Source of the DNA: Sciurus carolinensis
Taxonomy: Eukaryota; Chordata; Mammalia; Rodentia; Sciuridae
Reading direction: 5' to 3'
NCBI RefSeq assembly: GCF_902686445.1
Contig: NC_062222.1
Span: forward strand, 130,331,035 to 130,395,034
Length of the DNA: 64,000 nt
The notes under the pieces are model-generated. The model had not been told where the DNA came from. It ran no database searches and was given only the letters and a program-made list of their open reading frames with translations. Below are positions 10,896 to 20,902 of this stretch, piece by piece; positions within the stretch are counted from its first letter, which is position 1, and each line of letters starts with the position of its first letter. The position numbers and the translations under genes were made by a program.

Positions 10896-11304
10896 TGTTG
10901 ACATGAGTAGATATGACGAAAGGAGAGATGGATTTCTGAGTCTCATCTTTCCCCATACATTCAGTTGTATGTTTTTCTGACTTGTAGATACTCACAATAG
11001 GTTTACTGAATTGAAAACCAATTCATGCCATTAAAGCGTGCTCCATGTCCTCACAGGGGCCAGGGAAGCAGTGATTAACACCTTTATTGAATAAATGTTG
11101 TGTTAGAGCCAAAATTACACTCTGCCTTTGTCTGACTTTTCTGTGTTTTGCTTGCCCACTAGAACCCATACTCCTTTATGTGTTCTCTTCTGCCTTCTTT
11201 TTTTCCTCCTTTTTCTTTCTGCAGAGTTCTCATTAGCACATCTTAATGAGTATAAATGAGGATTCTATGTCTCAGGAAACTGAACAGGCAAGTGGCAGGA
11301 GGAA

Positions 11305-11327
11305 ACAGAGAGAGAGAGAGAGAGAGA
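11305..11327. repeat. (GA)n microsatellite
   Basis: About eleven GA dinucleotide units in a purine-rich context. Confidence 0.9.
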
Positions 11328-11432
11328 ACAACTATTGCTGTGGGTTTTTATATTTCAGAATCATCCCTGAGTCTCCTGAAGCTTGCCAAGCCTGCAAAAG
11401 ATGAGCCCCAATTGCATGGAAAAGATGGGAGA

Positions 11433-11875
11433 TGTTATGGTTTAGATGTGAGGTGGCCCCTGAAAGCTCATGTGTGAGATAATGCAAGAAGGTTCTGAGA
11501 AGAAATGATTGGGGTACAAGAGCCTTAACTCAATCAGTGAATGTGTCACCTGATGGGATTCACGGAGTGGTAACTGGAGTCAGGTAGGGAGTGGCTGGAG
11601 GAGGTGGGTCATTGGGGTGTGGTTCTGGGATATATATTTTGTATCTGGCAAGTTGGAGTCTCTCTCTCTCTGCTTCCTGATCATCATCTGAGCCACTTTC
11701 CTCTTCTACACTTTTCTGTCATGATGTTCTATCTTACCTCGAGCCACGAGGAATAGAGCCTGCCGTCCATGGACTGAGACCTCTGAAACCGTGAGCCCTC
11801 AAATCAACCTTTCCCTCTCTCCTGTTGTTCTGGTCAGGTTCTTTTAGTTGCATGGTGAAAAAACTGTCTAAAATA
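11433..11875 (+). mobile_element. ERVL-MaLR LTR, sense
   Basis: A complete solo MaLR LTR of about 443 bp starting TGTTATGGTTTAGATGTG and ending near 'aaactgtctaaaata'. It contains a TATA-like 'gggatatatattttg' and the late block 'ggactgagacctctgaaacc' before the polyadenylation-type region 'ccctcaaatcaacctttcc'. This family is, from memory, common in squirrels. It is the sense counterpart of 545-973 and the two form a dispersed inverted pair. Confidence 0.8.
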
Positions 11876-11909
11876 GGAGGAACTGGAGATTAAAGTGTGC
11901 ATGTGTGTG

Positions 11910-11935
11910 TCAGGGAGAGAGAGAGAGAGAAAGAA
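11910..11935. repeat. GA-rich simple repeat
   Basis: A short (GA)n run, GAGAGAGAGAGAGAAAG, downstream of the MaLR LTR. Confidence 0.8.
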
Positions 11936-11964
11936 TGAATAGGTACAGATGAGAATATCAAGAT

Positions 11965-12046
11965 AGATATAAGTATAATATCCCTGGTGCATTTTCAAGT
12001 TTGTGAGATATAAGTATAATATCCCTGGTGCATTTTCAAGTCTGTG
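11965..12046. repeat. 41-bp perfect-period tandem duplication
   Basis: Two adjacent 41-bp units (11965-12005 and 12006-12046), each starting AGATATAAGTATAATATC, that differ at a single position near their ends (TTTGTG versus TCTGTG). The near identity indicates a recent duplication or an active conversion. Neither unit matches a known repeat. Confidence 0.9.
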
Positions 12047-12104
12047 CTCTTTATTTGACTTCTCATTGTTCTTCTCTAGCATGTTTTATATGTATGGACA
12101 GACA

Positions 12105-12198
12105 TGTATGATGTATTATACAGATTTTATTATATACTATATATCATATTATATGTTTACATATAATATATATATTATATATATATGTATATGAAAAT
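12105..12198. repeat. AT/TA-rich simple repeat
   Basis: A long run of TA, ATAT and TATA steps (for example ATAATATATATATTATATA) with near-zero GC content. Confidence 0.85.
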
Positions 12199-12396
12199 TT
12201 TTAGAAAAACTTAAGAACCTAAGAGATTGTTGAGCGTCATCCTTCTGTCACCTATACGGTGAGAGCCTAAGCATACAGATTACTTTGTGTTAGAATATCT
12301 CCTGGTGGTCCCAGAACTCTAACCAGGGGCACATCTTCCCGTCAAACCTTGATCAGGCATGTGCACGTGATCTGGCTCAGTGCTCCACCAGTTCTG

Positions 12397-12624
12397 TCAC
12401 ACATGCTCTCTCGTTTCAGAGTCATGCTCTGAGGTCCCCGTGACCTTGATCTCCATCAAGGGTACAGATGGGTCTGTGCCTTCCAACTTGTGGTAGCCCA
12501 GTTCTGATTTCTTTGAATTCTCATGGCGGACCTTCAGGGTAGCATGGATATCAGTAGAGTAGGTCTGCAGTTTACGATCTTTGAATATTGACATTGTCAC
12601 ACTAAATATGCCTTTAGTATCCAT
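12397..12624 (-). other. Unrecognised 75-codon open frame
   Basis: A minus-strand frame from ATG to TGA with balanced amino-acid composition and no low complexity. It includes the stretch KLQTYSTDIHATLKVRHE. The codon just upstream of the ATG is a stop. I do not recognise a family. It could be an exon or processed-gene fragment, or chance, since frames of this size are expected in 64 kb. Confidence 0.2.
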
Positions 12625-12715
12625 TCAGTGAAAAAGTCACAATGAGTAAAAATTGGCCTTAAGTTCACTAACTAGTACTGATGTACACTATAACAGCAAA
12701 ACATTGAAAAATGTC

Positions 12716-12855
12716 TAACATTTATTTTGCACTTACAATACACAAGATATGGAGCCAAATACTTTATAGTGATCCTCTTTTGCTTGTGGCAACTTTATGG
12801 GGTTTTCCCTTTGACTGACTCCATTTTACAGGTAGGGAAACTGAGCCTCTCATGC
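12716..12855 (+). mobile_element. MIR SINE relic
   Basis: Sense MIR: 'aacatttattttgcacttac', then 'actttatagtgatcctc', then 'gactccattttacaggtaggg' and 'aaactgagcctc'. The core order is complete in shortened form. Confidence 0.75.
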
Positions 12856-13512
12856 GGACAAGGGGATCAGAGTGGATATCTTGGGGTCCTTGGTGAGCAG
12901 AAATTTCAGTACCGTGGTCTAGAGAGGACAAGGGAGAAACATAAAAGTTTGGTCAATTTCAGAGTACCTGTGACACAGCCTCCCAAGGCCTGCAGGGACA
13001 AGTGGGTGAAGTTTGTGTCAGATCCTTTTCCTCCCAGGCTGGTGGGCATGTCCTGGGGAGCACACATTAGCTATGGTCACCCATGACTGTTGTGTGAATT
13101 TCCTCTTCCAGCCATGTGGTGGAGAAGATGACCTGGAATACTCTTCCACTGTGGATACTTATATGCTGAAGATATTACAGAACCTCACCCCCCACACTGG
13201 TATATGTATTGCTGACCCCATGAAGACAGGAAGGAATGTCTTAAGACCACAACTCCAAACAAACTCTGAACCGAAACCAGAGAGGTGAATAATCATGATG
13301 GCAAAGTCGTCTTGAGTAAAATCACATGGCCAGGCACCTAAGGCTCTAAGGATTATTGATCACACACAGTTTGAGAAAATGGACCAGAGGTACACAGAGG
13401 CAAGGGATGCTGGACTCAAGATACCTTCAAAAACAATGACTTCCAGGGAACTGCATAGTCAGTAAAAGCTAGACCAAAAAAGAAAAAAATTTAAGAAAAG
13501 AAAATAGCATGC
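12856..13512. other. Unannotated DNA
   Basis: No gene is recognised. Two overlapping frames (119 and 91 codons) at 12727-13288 run partly through the MIR relic and have no domain signature. Confidence 0.4.
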
Positions 13513-14040
13513 ATTTTTCTTTCTTTCTTTTTTTTTTTTTGGTGCATATGACTGAATTTTTATTTTATTTTTTAATTTTTCATTTTTACAGACTGCATTT
13601 TGATTCACTGTACACAAATGGGGTACATCTTTTCATTTCTATGGTTGTGCATGATGTAGATTCATACCGTTCGTGTAATCATACGTGTGCATAGGGTAAT
13701 GATGTCTGTCTCATTCCGCCATCTTTCATACCCCCCTCCCTCTCATTTCCCTCTACGTAATCTAAAGTTCCTCCATTCTTCTCTCATCCCCCACCTCCCT
13801 GCCCCCATTATATATCATCATCCACTTATCAGGAAAAACATTCAGCCTTTGGTTTTTTGGGAATTGGCTTATTTCACTTAGCATGATATTCTCCAATTCC
13901 ATCCCTTTGTCTGCAAATGCCATAATATTATTCTTCTCGATGGCTGAATAATATTCCATTGTGTATATATACCACAGTTTCTTTATCCATTCATCTGTTG
14001 AAGAGCATCTAGTTTGGTTCCACAAGCTTTTTGCAAACAC
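13513..14040 (-). mobile_element. 5'-truncated L1, antisense
   Basis: The 3' end of an L1 on the minus strand. The T-run at 13529-13541 is the reversed A tail, followed by the reversed 3' UTR ('tggggtacatcttttcatttc') and then reversed ORF2. A minus-strand frame of 92 codons (13762-14040) holds the ORF2 C-terminal signature WYIYTMEYYSAI and lacks everything upstream, including reverse transcriptase. Of the same sciurid-type family as the copies at 18.3 and 28.8 kb. Confidence 0.85.
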
Positions 14041-14735
14041 ACCAAAGAAAGAGGGAGTGGGTTAGAAGTTACTTTGGAAAAATTGGAGAAGTAAAGGGAG
14101 AAACATGAATGCAAATGCTGTATCTTGAGTGTATTATTGCAGGATCCTAGACATCAGCTCTATGGCCCAGCCGAACCTTGGTTTCCTCACTAGGAGCACA
14201 GAGAGAGTGACTTGGCGAAGCTTACTGCAGGACTATTTCTGGAGTTTAGGTTTCCCAACACTAAAAGAGTAAAATCATAATCGAGAGAAGGAGAGAGACA
14301 GAGACTGGTTTAATTCAGTCTCAAAATTTTCCATGCACATTCCTTTTGAACACTTTCTTGGCTTTTTAAAAATTCCATTATTATGTAGATTTGAAAATTG
14401 TATATTGTGCACAATACTTTAAAACAGTATTTATCTGTACCATATCATAAAAATGACTTGAGAAGAACTTGCCACCAAGACATCACACAGCACGTACTTC
14501 CTGTCCACTGGGTCACATCATTTTCATATACAGTGAGTCATAGCAAATTTAGGCATTATTAGAGGTTGATATAATAATAGTCATTATAAATTCCTTTTAT
14601 TTAGAACAATTCTCCTGTCTGGATTTTGCTAGAGTTAAAATCTCAGAAAAACAATTCCCCACTGGAATACTGTCTATTTAATGATATTGTTCTGATAATT
14701 GAAGAGATTATGAAAGTCTAGTTAGTTGCCGGTAG
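14041..14735. other. Unannotated DNA
   Basis: AT-rich, with no recognised gene or repeat. Confidence 0.4.
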
Positions 14736-14739
14736 TAGC

Positions 14740-15080
14740 TGCTTATCATCGTTGGTGCTGGTGGATTGCAAACAACAAAAACAAACTCTGGCCTATTTAA
14801 GCAGATAATTTACTAAATGGAAGGTAAAGTGAGATGACTCACAAAATTGATAGAAAGGCTAGAGAAACAGCCTTGGAAAGTGGGCAGGGAGAAAGGAAGG
14901 AAGGCCCAGCACCATACTATCAGAGACCCCTTGATTAGGATGCCCACTCTGGCGTGTCTCAACACTCTTACCATACCAGTAGATTATTGAATCATCGTCT
15001 TTAACCTTGCTTTGGTGACTCAAAGTCACCCCTTCAAGCTTCAAAGTTCCACGTGGTATAGGATTGTCTACCTGTTCATG
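14740..15080. repeat. Possible ancient interspersed repeat
   Basis: Wording such as 'aaacaacaaaaacaaactctggcc', 'aagcagataatttactaaatgg' and 'aaattgatagaaaggctagag' resembles a dispersed mammalian repeat I recall but cannot name. Confidence 0.35.
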
Positions 15081-15184
15081 TGTAGGTCACATGCTGGTAC
15101 CTAGGGGTAGAGAGAGTACCTGACCTCTTTTGGCTTCTCTCAAAATAGATGTTGACATTCAAGTTGACCTCATCTATGTGGTTG

Positions 15185-15405
15185 CTTTAGTTAAAATAAC
15201 AGTATATTGTGCTCTTGAAAAAAATGTTCAAAGAATAGAGTTTAAGTATATTGTCAAAAGTGGCAACTATTTTCGGTAATACATATGTTAAATAGTTGAT
15301 TTAGCCATTCGACAATGCATGTACATTTTAAAACATCATGTTTTACATGATCAATATGTACAGTTTTATCTTTCAGTTAAAACAATAAAATTTTAAAAGG
15401 CAAGC
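15185..15405 (+). mobile_element. Old L1M 3' UTR, sense
   Basis: Carries the mammalian L1M 3' UTR pattern: 'catatgttaaatagttga', 'cgacaatgcatgtacatttt', 'aaacatcatgttttac' and 'tatgtacagttttatctttc', ending in 'aacaataaaattttaaaag'. Confidence 0.7.
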
Positions 15406-15639
15406 TTATTTAAAAGAATACAGGAAGTTATTTCATTAAAGAACTTCAAATCCAACTCACCTGAATCATGTTTGCTCACATTTTTGATGCACACACATAA
15501 ATACAAATATATTTTTATGACTTCCTGTAGAAAAAATGCATATGAATTGTATCTATTTTAACATATTTTTCCAACACACACTTTCTGTGTAAGAGGATTT
15601 ACAAATTGCTTTCCAAGCACAGTGACTTCATTCTTCTTT

Positions 15640-15768
15640 GTATCTGCGGCTTCTTGACCTTTCCAGATCTCCCTCTTCAGGCTCTGAGCTTCTTGGCAAC
15701 AGGACAACCCATGATGTCTGCTTCCCTAGCACTTAGCTACTGCCTCATACACGGTAGGTCCCCAAAAA
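15640..15768 (+). mobile_element. L2 LINE 3' end, sense
   Basis: Diverged L2 tail: 'cttggcaacaggacaaccc' followed by 'cttccctagcacttagctac' and 'cacggtaggtcccc'. A (GT)n run at 15768-15786 follows directly. Confidence 0.5.
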
Positions 15769-16110
15769 CTGTGTGTGTGTGTGTGTAGGATCATACTGTC
15801 TGCAGAGGAAGTGATTGTTCAGTGGATTGTGTTGTGATGAATAACAGTACCTTGTTGAGGACAAGATCTAGATGCCTAGGAACCAGAGTTTTTCACTTGG
15901 ACTTGAGGCAGGACACTGGCAACCTCACTGCCCTCTCTAGCTGCTGCCATCTGCCCAGTTCTCAGGAGGTCTGCCTGACTCAGTTCTGCATAGGCTTTCA
16001 GGAGCAGACTCCTTAGCCTTCACTCTGGCTCAGGAAATGGCACAGCCTCATCCTTCCTGTGTAGAGTTACATTGCTGCTGGCCCTTGAAGTTTAATTTCA
16101 GAAAGCAAGA
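15769..16110. other. Unannotated DNA after a short GT run
   Basis: (GT)n at 15769-15786, then no recognised feature. Confidence 0.4.
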
Positions 16111-16114
16111 GCCC

Positions 16115-16300
16115 AACACCAAAAGGGTATTTTATTTTGGTACGATTCCACACACATTTGCTAAACTGTCTACTGAGTTGCAATAGGCGCTGATGATACG
16201 GAAGTGATTCAGCCCCTGGTAGAAAATTAATAAGCCTTTTCTGAGAAACTACAGCATGCAGTAAAAAAGACAAAACATCCAGGCCATTCCAAAGCAAGTA
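16115..16300 (-). mobile_element. L2 LINE relic, antisense
   Basis: Reads 'tttgctaaactgtctactgag' then 'caataggcgctgatgatacgg' and 'agcccctggtagaaaat', matching reversed L2 3' sequence loosely. Confidence 0.5.
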
Positions 16301-16962
16301 AAATATGGTTCTTGTCCTCTCATAAATTAAATTTTTTTTTCTGGAGATAATATGAATAGATTACTGAAAACATCAAAGTAATTTAAAAAAAATTATTATG
16401 CCAAAGTATAAACACCATGTTAGGAAATCTTGAAGTAATAACAATTTTTATCACCCTGTGCACACAGAACTAACTTAAGCATTTTGGAAAAATTGATAGA
16501 TGTAAGCTAAGAAGAGCTGTCAATCAATCAATCTATCTATCTATCCTTATTTCCTTTCTTCCATATATTCATCTTCCTATATGTCATCCATTTGTCTGCC
16601 TCTCAGCTTATTCATAGATTTTTCTATGAATGTATGTATCTATCTATGTTTAGTCCATTCATCTGTCTGTCTATGTCCTTATAGGAGGTTAATTTCTTTT
16701 GGTTATTCTGGAGAGTGAAAGTCAGTAAGAGAAGTGGGTGACTCAGAGTGAAGCTGGTATTTGCAAAGAACTGTGATTGATTACCAGAATTTACTAGAGA
16801 ATCCAGGGATGATGAGAGGACAGAATGAGTGAAAGCAGAGAGGGACACAATGCAGGGGGCTCTGGGGGACGTGAAGAGGTCACATACTACTGGGGCATGG
16901 ATATGAATGCTGGAAACATGCTCCCTTGTAGAAGGAAGGACAATTATTCATACCTCCATTCT
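16301..16962. other. Unannotated DNA with TATC repeats
   Basis: A (TATC)n-like microsatellite lies at about 16520-16545 and degenerate TCTATC/TGTC steps to about 16675. No gene is recognised. Confidence 0.5.
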
Positions 16963-17061
16963 ATTTTTTTTTTCCTTTTGGTTGTGCTGCTAGTTATCAA
17001 AGCCAGGCCTAATGCGTGCTAGGGTGAGTACTCTACCACTGCGCTACACTCCCATCTCCCC
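16963..17061 (-). mobile_element. ID SINE (tRNA-Ala-derived), antisense
   Basis: On the minus strand it reads GGGGAGATGGGAGTGTAGCG, then 'cagtggtagagtactcacc' (the tRNA-type A box), then 'tagcacgcattaggcctggc' and the B-box region, ending in an A-rich tail (the plus-strand T-run at 16963-16973). This is the only clear rodent SINE seen in the window. It is diverged. Confidence 0.8.
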
Positions 17062-17104
17062 AATCCATTTCTGTTGATGTTTCCTAATCCAAATAGGAAA
17101 CACT

Positions 17105-17355
17105 AGCATAATGTTGAACTTGAGCCTTGCACTGTCCTGAGTGCTTCCTATGTGTTAAATAAGTTCATCCTCCCAGCACCTTGTTATGTAATATCATGCT
17201 ATCCACGATTGTTCCCATTTTACTACATATGCATAGACCAAGGCACAAAGAAGTTAAAAACTTTGGTCTCATAATGGGTAAGTAGAGAAGAGATTTCAAT
17301 TCAGGCAGCCCAGATGTGATGTCCCCCTCAACTACTATGCTATGCTGCTATGCAA
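17105..17355 (+). mobile_element. MIR SINE relic, near full length
   Basis: Sense MIR with 'gcactgtcctgagtgcttcc', 'ttgttcccattttactac', 'gaccaaggcacaaagaagtt' and a degraded 3' portion ending around 'actactatgctatgctgc'. Confidence 0.75.
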
Positions 17356-17359
17356 GGCA

Positions 17360-18055
17360 ATATGCCACATGCTGGAGATAAGGTGGCCATGGGCATAGTC
17401 CCTGTCCTCAAGTGTCTACACCCATGGGGACAATGTTAAGCAAAAAAACAAGCATGAAATTAGCATCATTTCCAATTATAATGAGTAACCAGGAGTATAA
17501 GTCAGGGCCTTCTCACATGACCTGAAGTGGGAGAGAAATGAAGAGTCAGGAGAGTCGGACCCAAGCGGGTAACACTTCATCTGTAGGCTGTGGAATGAGC
17601 AGAAGTTATCAAGGTGAAGAGGCCCTAAGGAGAATCCCATTTCCAGCATAGGAATCATCTGATGTGTAGTCCTTGAGGCAAGAGGGAACTGGCCTCCTTC
17701 GATGGACAAACAGAAAGAAGATTGGTGCCACCCAAGGACAGTGCCAGGAAAGTGTCTCTTAAGTCAAAGGTGTCAAGGAGGTGGGAACCCAATTCTGCAA
17801 GGTTTCTGCCAGAATTTCCCATTTTATCCTAAGAGCAATGGGTGATCCCAAGCATGGACTCGGCCTGGCTTGCGTTTAAGAAAATTTACTCAGGTAGCTA
17901 CTTGAGGAACACACCTGTGGGCGGGTGGTATGAGGGAAAGGGCAGGAAAGGAGAGCCAAGTGGTTGTGGTCACCTTTTTAGGAGACTGATGTTCTAATGA
18001 TGGCACTGGGATGGGGGGTGGCTGAGGAGATGGAGAGAGGCACAACAATTCAAGA
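17360..18055 (-). mobile_element. L2 LINE relic, antisense
   Basis: A long reversed L2 fragment: 'ggagataaggtggccatggg', then 'agtccctgtcctcaagtg', later 'cccattttatcctaagagcaa' and 'tgggtgatcccaagcatgg'. The matching segments of L2 ORF2 occur in reversed order as expected. Coding capacity is lost. Confidence 0.6.
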
Positions 18056-18328
18056 GGTGTTTCAGAGGCAGAATCCATGGGACATGGTGACTGGTTGCAC
18101 ATGGGGAATGAGGAGCTGAGTTTGTGAAAGACTTCCAAATCCCACAACTTTCTGCAGCAAGCATTGGTAAACTTTTTCAGCAAAGGTTCTGAATAAAATT
18201 AGAATAAATATTCTAGGCTTTGTAGACCCTATGGTCTCTTGCAACTGCTCAGCTCTGTCATTACAGTGAGAAAGAGAAAGCAGCCATTGACATTAGTACA
18301 TCAATGGGCATGGCTGTGTTACCGGGAA

Positions 18329-18560
18329 ACATCTTTTTAAAAATTTTTATTTGTTTTTTATTTATACAAATTACATTTTGATTCATTGTACACACATGGG
18401 GTACAACTTTTCATTTCTATGGTTGTGCGCGATGCAGACTCATACCACTCGTGTGATCCTACGTGTACACAGGGTAATGATATCTGTTTCATTCCATCTT
18501 TCATCCCCTGCCCACTCCTCCCTCTCATTTCCCTCTATGAAATCCAAAGTACATCTTTAA
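18329..18560 (-). mobile_element. Short L1 3' UTR insertion with target duplication
   Basis: About 214 bp of antisense L1 3' UTR ('attacattttgattcattgt', 'tggggtacaacttttcat') inserted at 18337-18550. The flanks carry 'acatcttt' at both ends (18329-18336 and 18551-18558), followed by AA, consistent with a target-site duplication from L1 target-primed reverse transcription. Confidence 0.8.
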
Positions 18561-18699
18561 ACTCAGGAAGCTGGCCAGATTTGGCCCATGGGTCCTTGGT
18601 GGCCAGCTGCTGGTTTGGAAAGTGTAAAGGTCACTGAGAGGAGAATGGGCCATGATTGGTCAGATGATTTCACTTCCTCACATACCGTGACACCACCCA

Positions 18700-18835
18700 G
18701 GAACTGTTATTATTCTTTGTTAGAGACAATAATCATATCTCAGCACTATAATTGTCTTATCCAATATCACATAGCTAGCAGGTGGACAGGCGGGGAAGCC
18801 AGCTCTTGACCCCAGGGTCTTGGGTGCTATTGTTT
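18700..18835 (+). mobile_element. MIR SINE 3' half
   Basis: Shows 'atcacatagctagcaggtgg', 'gccagctcttgaccccagg' and 'tcttgggtgctat', the order of the MIR tail. Confidence 0.65.
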
Positions 18836-19990
18836 TTTTAATTTCCAAGTTCATGAAAGATCATCTCTCTATACCATGCAGTCTCCTATATCTTTCCCCT
18901 TGTGACTAACCCTAACAGTGGCAAAACTTCATTTTGTAAACTTTTCTCACTTTTCCCGAAGGGTACTTTTCCATTTTGAGTGATATTTTTAAGGAGTCAA
19001 AAAAAAAAAAAAAGGAGGGCAGTGAGTCTCTAAGTGTACCATCATGGCTTTTGTTCTGCACAATAGACTTTATATTGCTTTGTCCAGTTTCTACGAAGTG
19101 GGACATAGGAGGTTTGTTTTCAAGAAATTAGCATTGTATTTTTCTCCTTTTTGCACCCGACACAATTTTATCTTGGGGATAAACAGTGTTATTTTCATTC
19201 CCTCCATTTGAGCCCCACATTGAACGTTTTCTATTAAAATTTAAATAAGCCACTTCAGAGAAAGATGAAGATGTGAGACTAAAATGAGCTGATTCACTAG
19301 AATTTGTTCCTGAGAATATCACTTATTTGCTCTTATTGCTTATGCAACTGGGTTTCATAATGGAAGTTTTAAGTGGGCCAGCACTGCGCTGCTACAGTCA
19401 TTTCATTCAACTTCTCCATCTAGAAAAACCATTGCAAAGGGAGAAATGAGAGATGCGAGTCCCCTCCTCCCCTACCCCTGCCCCATGGAGTCCCAATTAT
19501 GTTCCCAGGAAATTGCTGGAGGCTGACACTTTTTCGAAGACACATCAGATTCTGATTGTGTGATCGTCAGTCAGTATACATAAGCAAAAGATTACTTTGC
19601 TGCTAGCTGATTGCTCAAATTTCCCTCTTTTTTTCTTTAACTGAAGTAGAATACAGGTCTTGCCAAGGTGGGGACACATATGGGGTACTGAGAGGAGATG
19701 GGGGGCAGACAGAAGGCAGGAGGAAGAACAAACACAAGGTTGAAAACTGAGTTTGGCAAAGACCCAAGAAGATAGTTTAACTGACTTCTAAGTCTGAAGG
19801 TCTAAGTCAGGGTACAAAATATAGAATTCAGGACCAAGTAGTTGAGACAACTCTGCATGGTATTGGAGGGGTAGAGTAGTATTGGAGTTACTTTGAGTGA
19901 TTACAGAGAAGAGTATGATCCAAGTGATGTTTTTTAAATCAATCAATATTCTAAGAGAGAATGGTTCTTTTTGAGTGACTTGGAAAACAT
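18836..19990. other. Unannotated DNA
   Basis: No gene is recognised. A 15-base A-run at about 19000 is the only simple feature. Confidence 0.4.
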
Positions 19991-19991
19991 A

Positions 19992-20702
19992 CAATCTGCC
20001 CGTACCTCCTTTTGATTTCCATGGTTTCAGTAACCCATGGTCAACTGCTATCTTAAAATATCAAATGGAAAATACCAGATATAAATAATTCATGTTTTAA
20101 GTTGCATGTTATTCTGAGTTGCACGATTAAATTTTATGCACTTCTTCCTGCCCAGGATGTGACTCATCTCTTTGTCCAATGTATCCATGCTGTATATGCA
20201 ATCTACCTGTTAGTCACTCAGTAGCCATCTTGGTATCAGATTGAGTGTCTCGGTATCACAGCATTTTGTGTCCAAATAACCATTTTTTTTACTTAATAAT
20301 GTTCCCAAAGCACAAGATTAGTGATGTTGGCAATTTTAATATGCCAAATAAAAGTCATAAAGTGCTTCCTTTAAGTGAAAAAATGAAACTTACAAACTTA
20401 ATAAGGAAAGAAAAATATCATATGCTGAGAATGCAACCAGCTGTGGCAAGAATGAATCTTATATTCATGAAATTCTGAAGGAAGAAAAAGAAATTCATGC
20501 CAGTTTTGCTGTTGTACTGTAAGCTGCAAAAGTTACAGCCATGATTCATGATGTGTGCTTTGTTAATGTGGAAAAAGCCTTAAACTTGTTATTTATGTTG
20601 AGTAAAATAACAATATATAAAGGGTTCAGTGCTCTCCCTGGTTTTGGACATCCACTAGGGATCTTGACCCATCTTCTTTGTGGATCAAGACAAGTTACTA
20701 TG
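19992..20702 (+). mobile_element. Tigger1-class DNA transposon, internally deleted
   Basis: A pogo/Tigger-type element. The left end reads CAATCTGCCCGTACCTCC, the centre contains the start of the transposase gene, and the right end carries 'atccactagggatcttgacc' and the terminal 'aagttactatgca'. At about 710 bp it is far shorter than the roughly 2.4-kb parent, so most of the DDE transposase has been deleted. It lies 143 bp left of the L2 segment that hosts the large L1. Confidence 0.75.
20299..20478 (+). pseudogene. Tigger transposase N-terminus, pseudogene
   Basis: The frame downstream of the ATG at 20299 reads MFPKHKISDVGNFNMPNKSH and continues through KVLPLSEKMK and LIRKEK, the signature N-terminus of Tigger/TIGD1 transposases, including the start of the CENP-B-like helix-turn-helix. 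A stop ends it after about 59 codons, and related reading continues out of frame to about 20600. Catalytic DDE residues are absent. An upstream extension of the frame to 20245 is 5' UTR. Confidence 0.75.
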
Positions 20703-20844
20703 CATAATCTTTGATCCTTAAAAAGTTAGTGATAGGAATAAAAATAGAAATAATGATTCTGATAATGTTAAAAATAGATACATGGATAATTCCTGACGTG
20801 GTCTTACTACCACTTACCAATACCCAGTCTTCCTTCCCTTCTGG

Positions 20845-20902
20845 GCATTTTGAAGGAATGGCTCCTTCTCATCATTGAGGTCTCTTCTAAAATGTCACAC
20901 CC
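20845..20902 (+). mobile_element. L2 LINE, left half of a split copy
   Basis: Reads 'ggaatggctccttctcatc', 'attgaggtctcttc', then 'aaaatgtcacaccc', the L2 3'-terminal coding region. It stops in mid-consensus where the large L1 begins, and the L2 consensus resumes at 27467. Confidence 0.75.

Noticed and set aside
16963..17061. tRNA-Ala gene
   Set aside because: A-box-like sequence is present, but the anticodon arm and the 3' half do not fold as a tRNA, and an A tail follows. It is an ID SINE.
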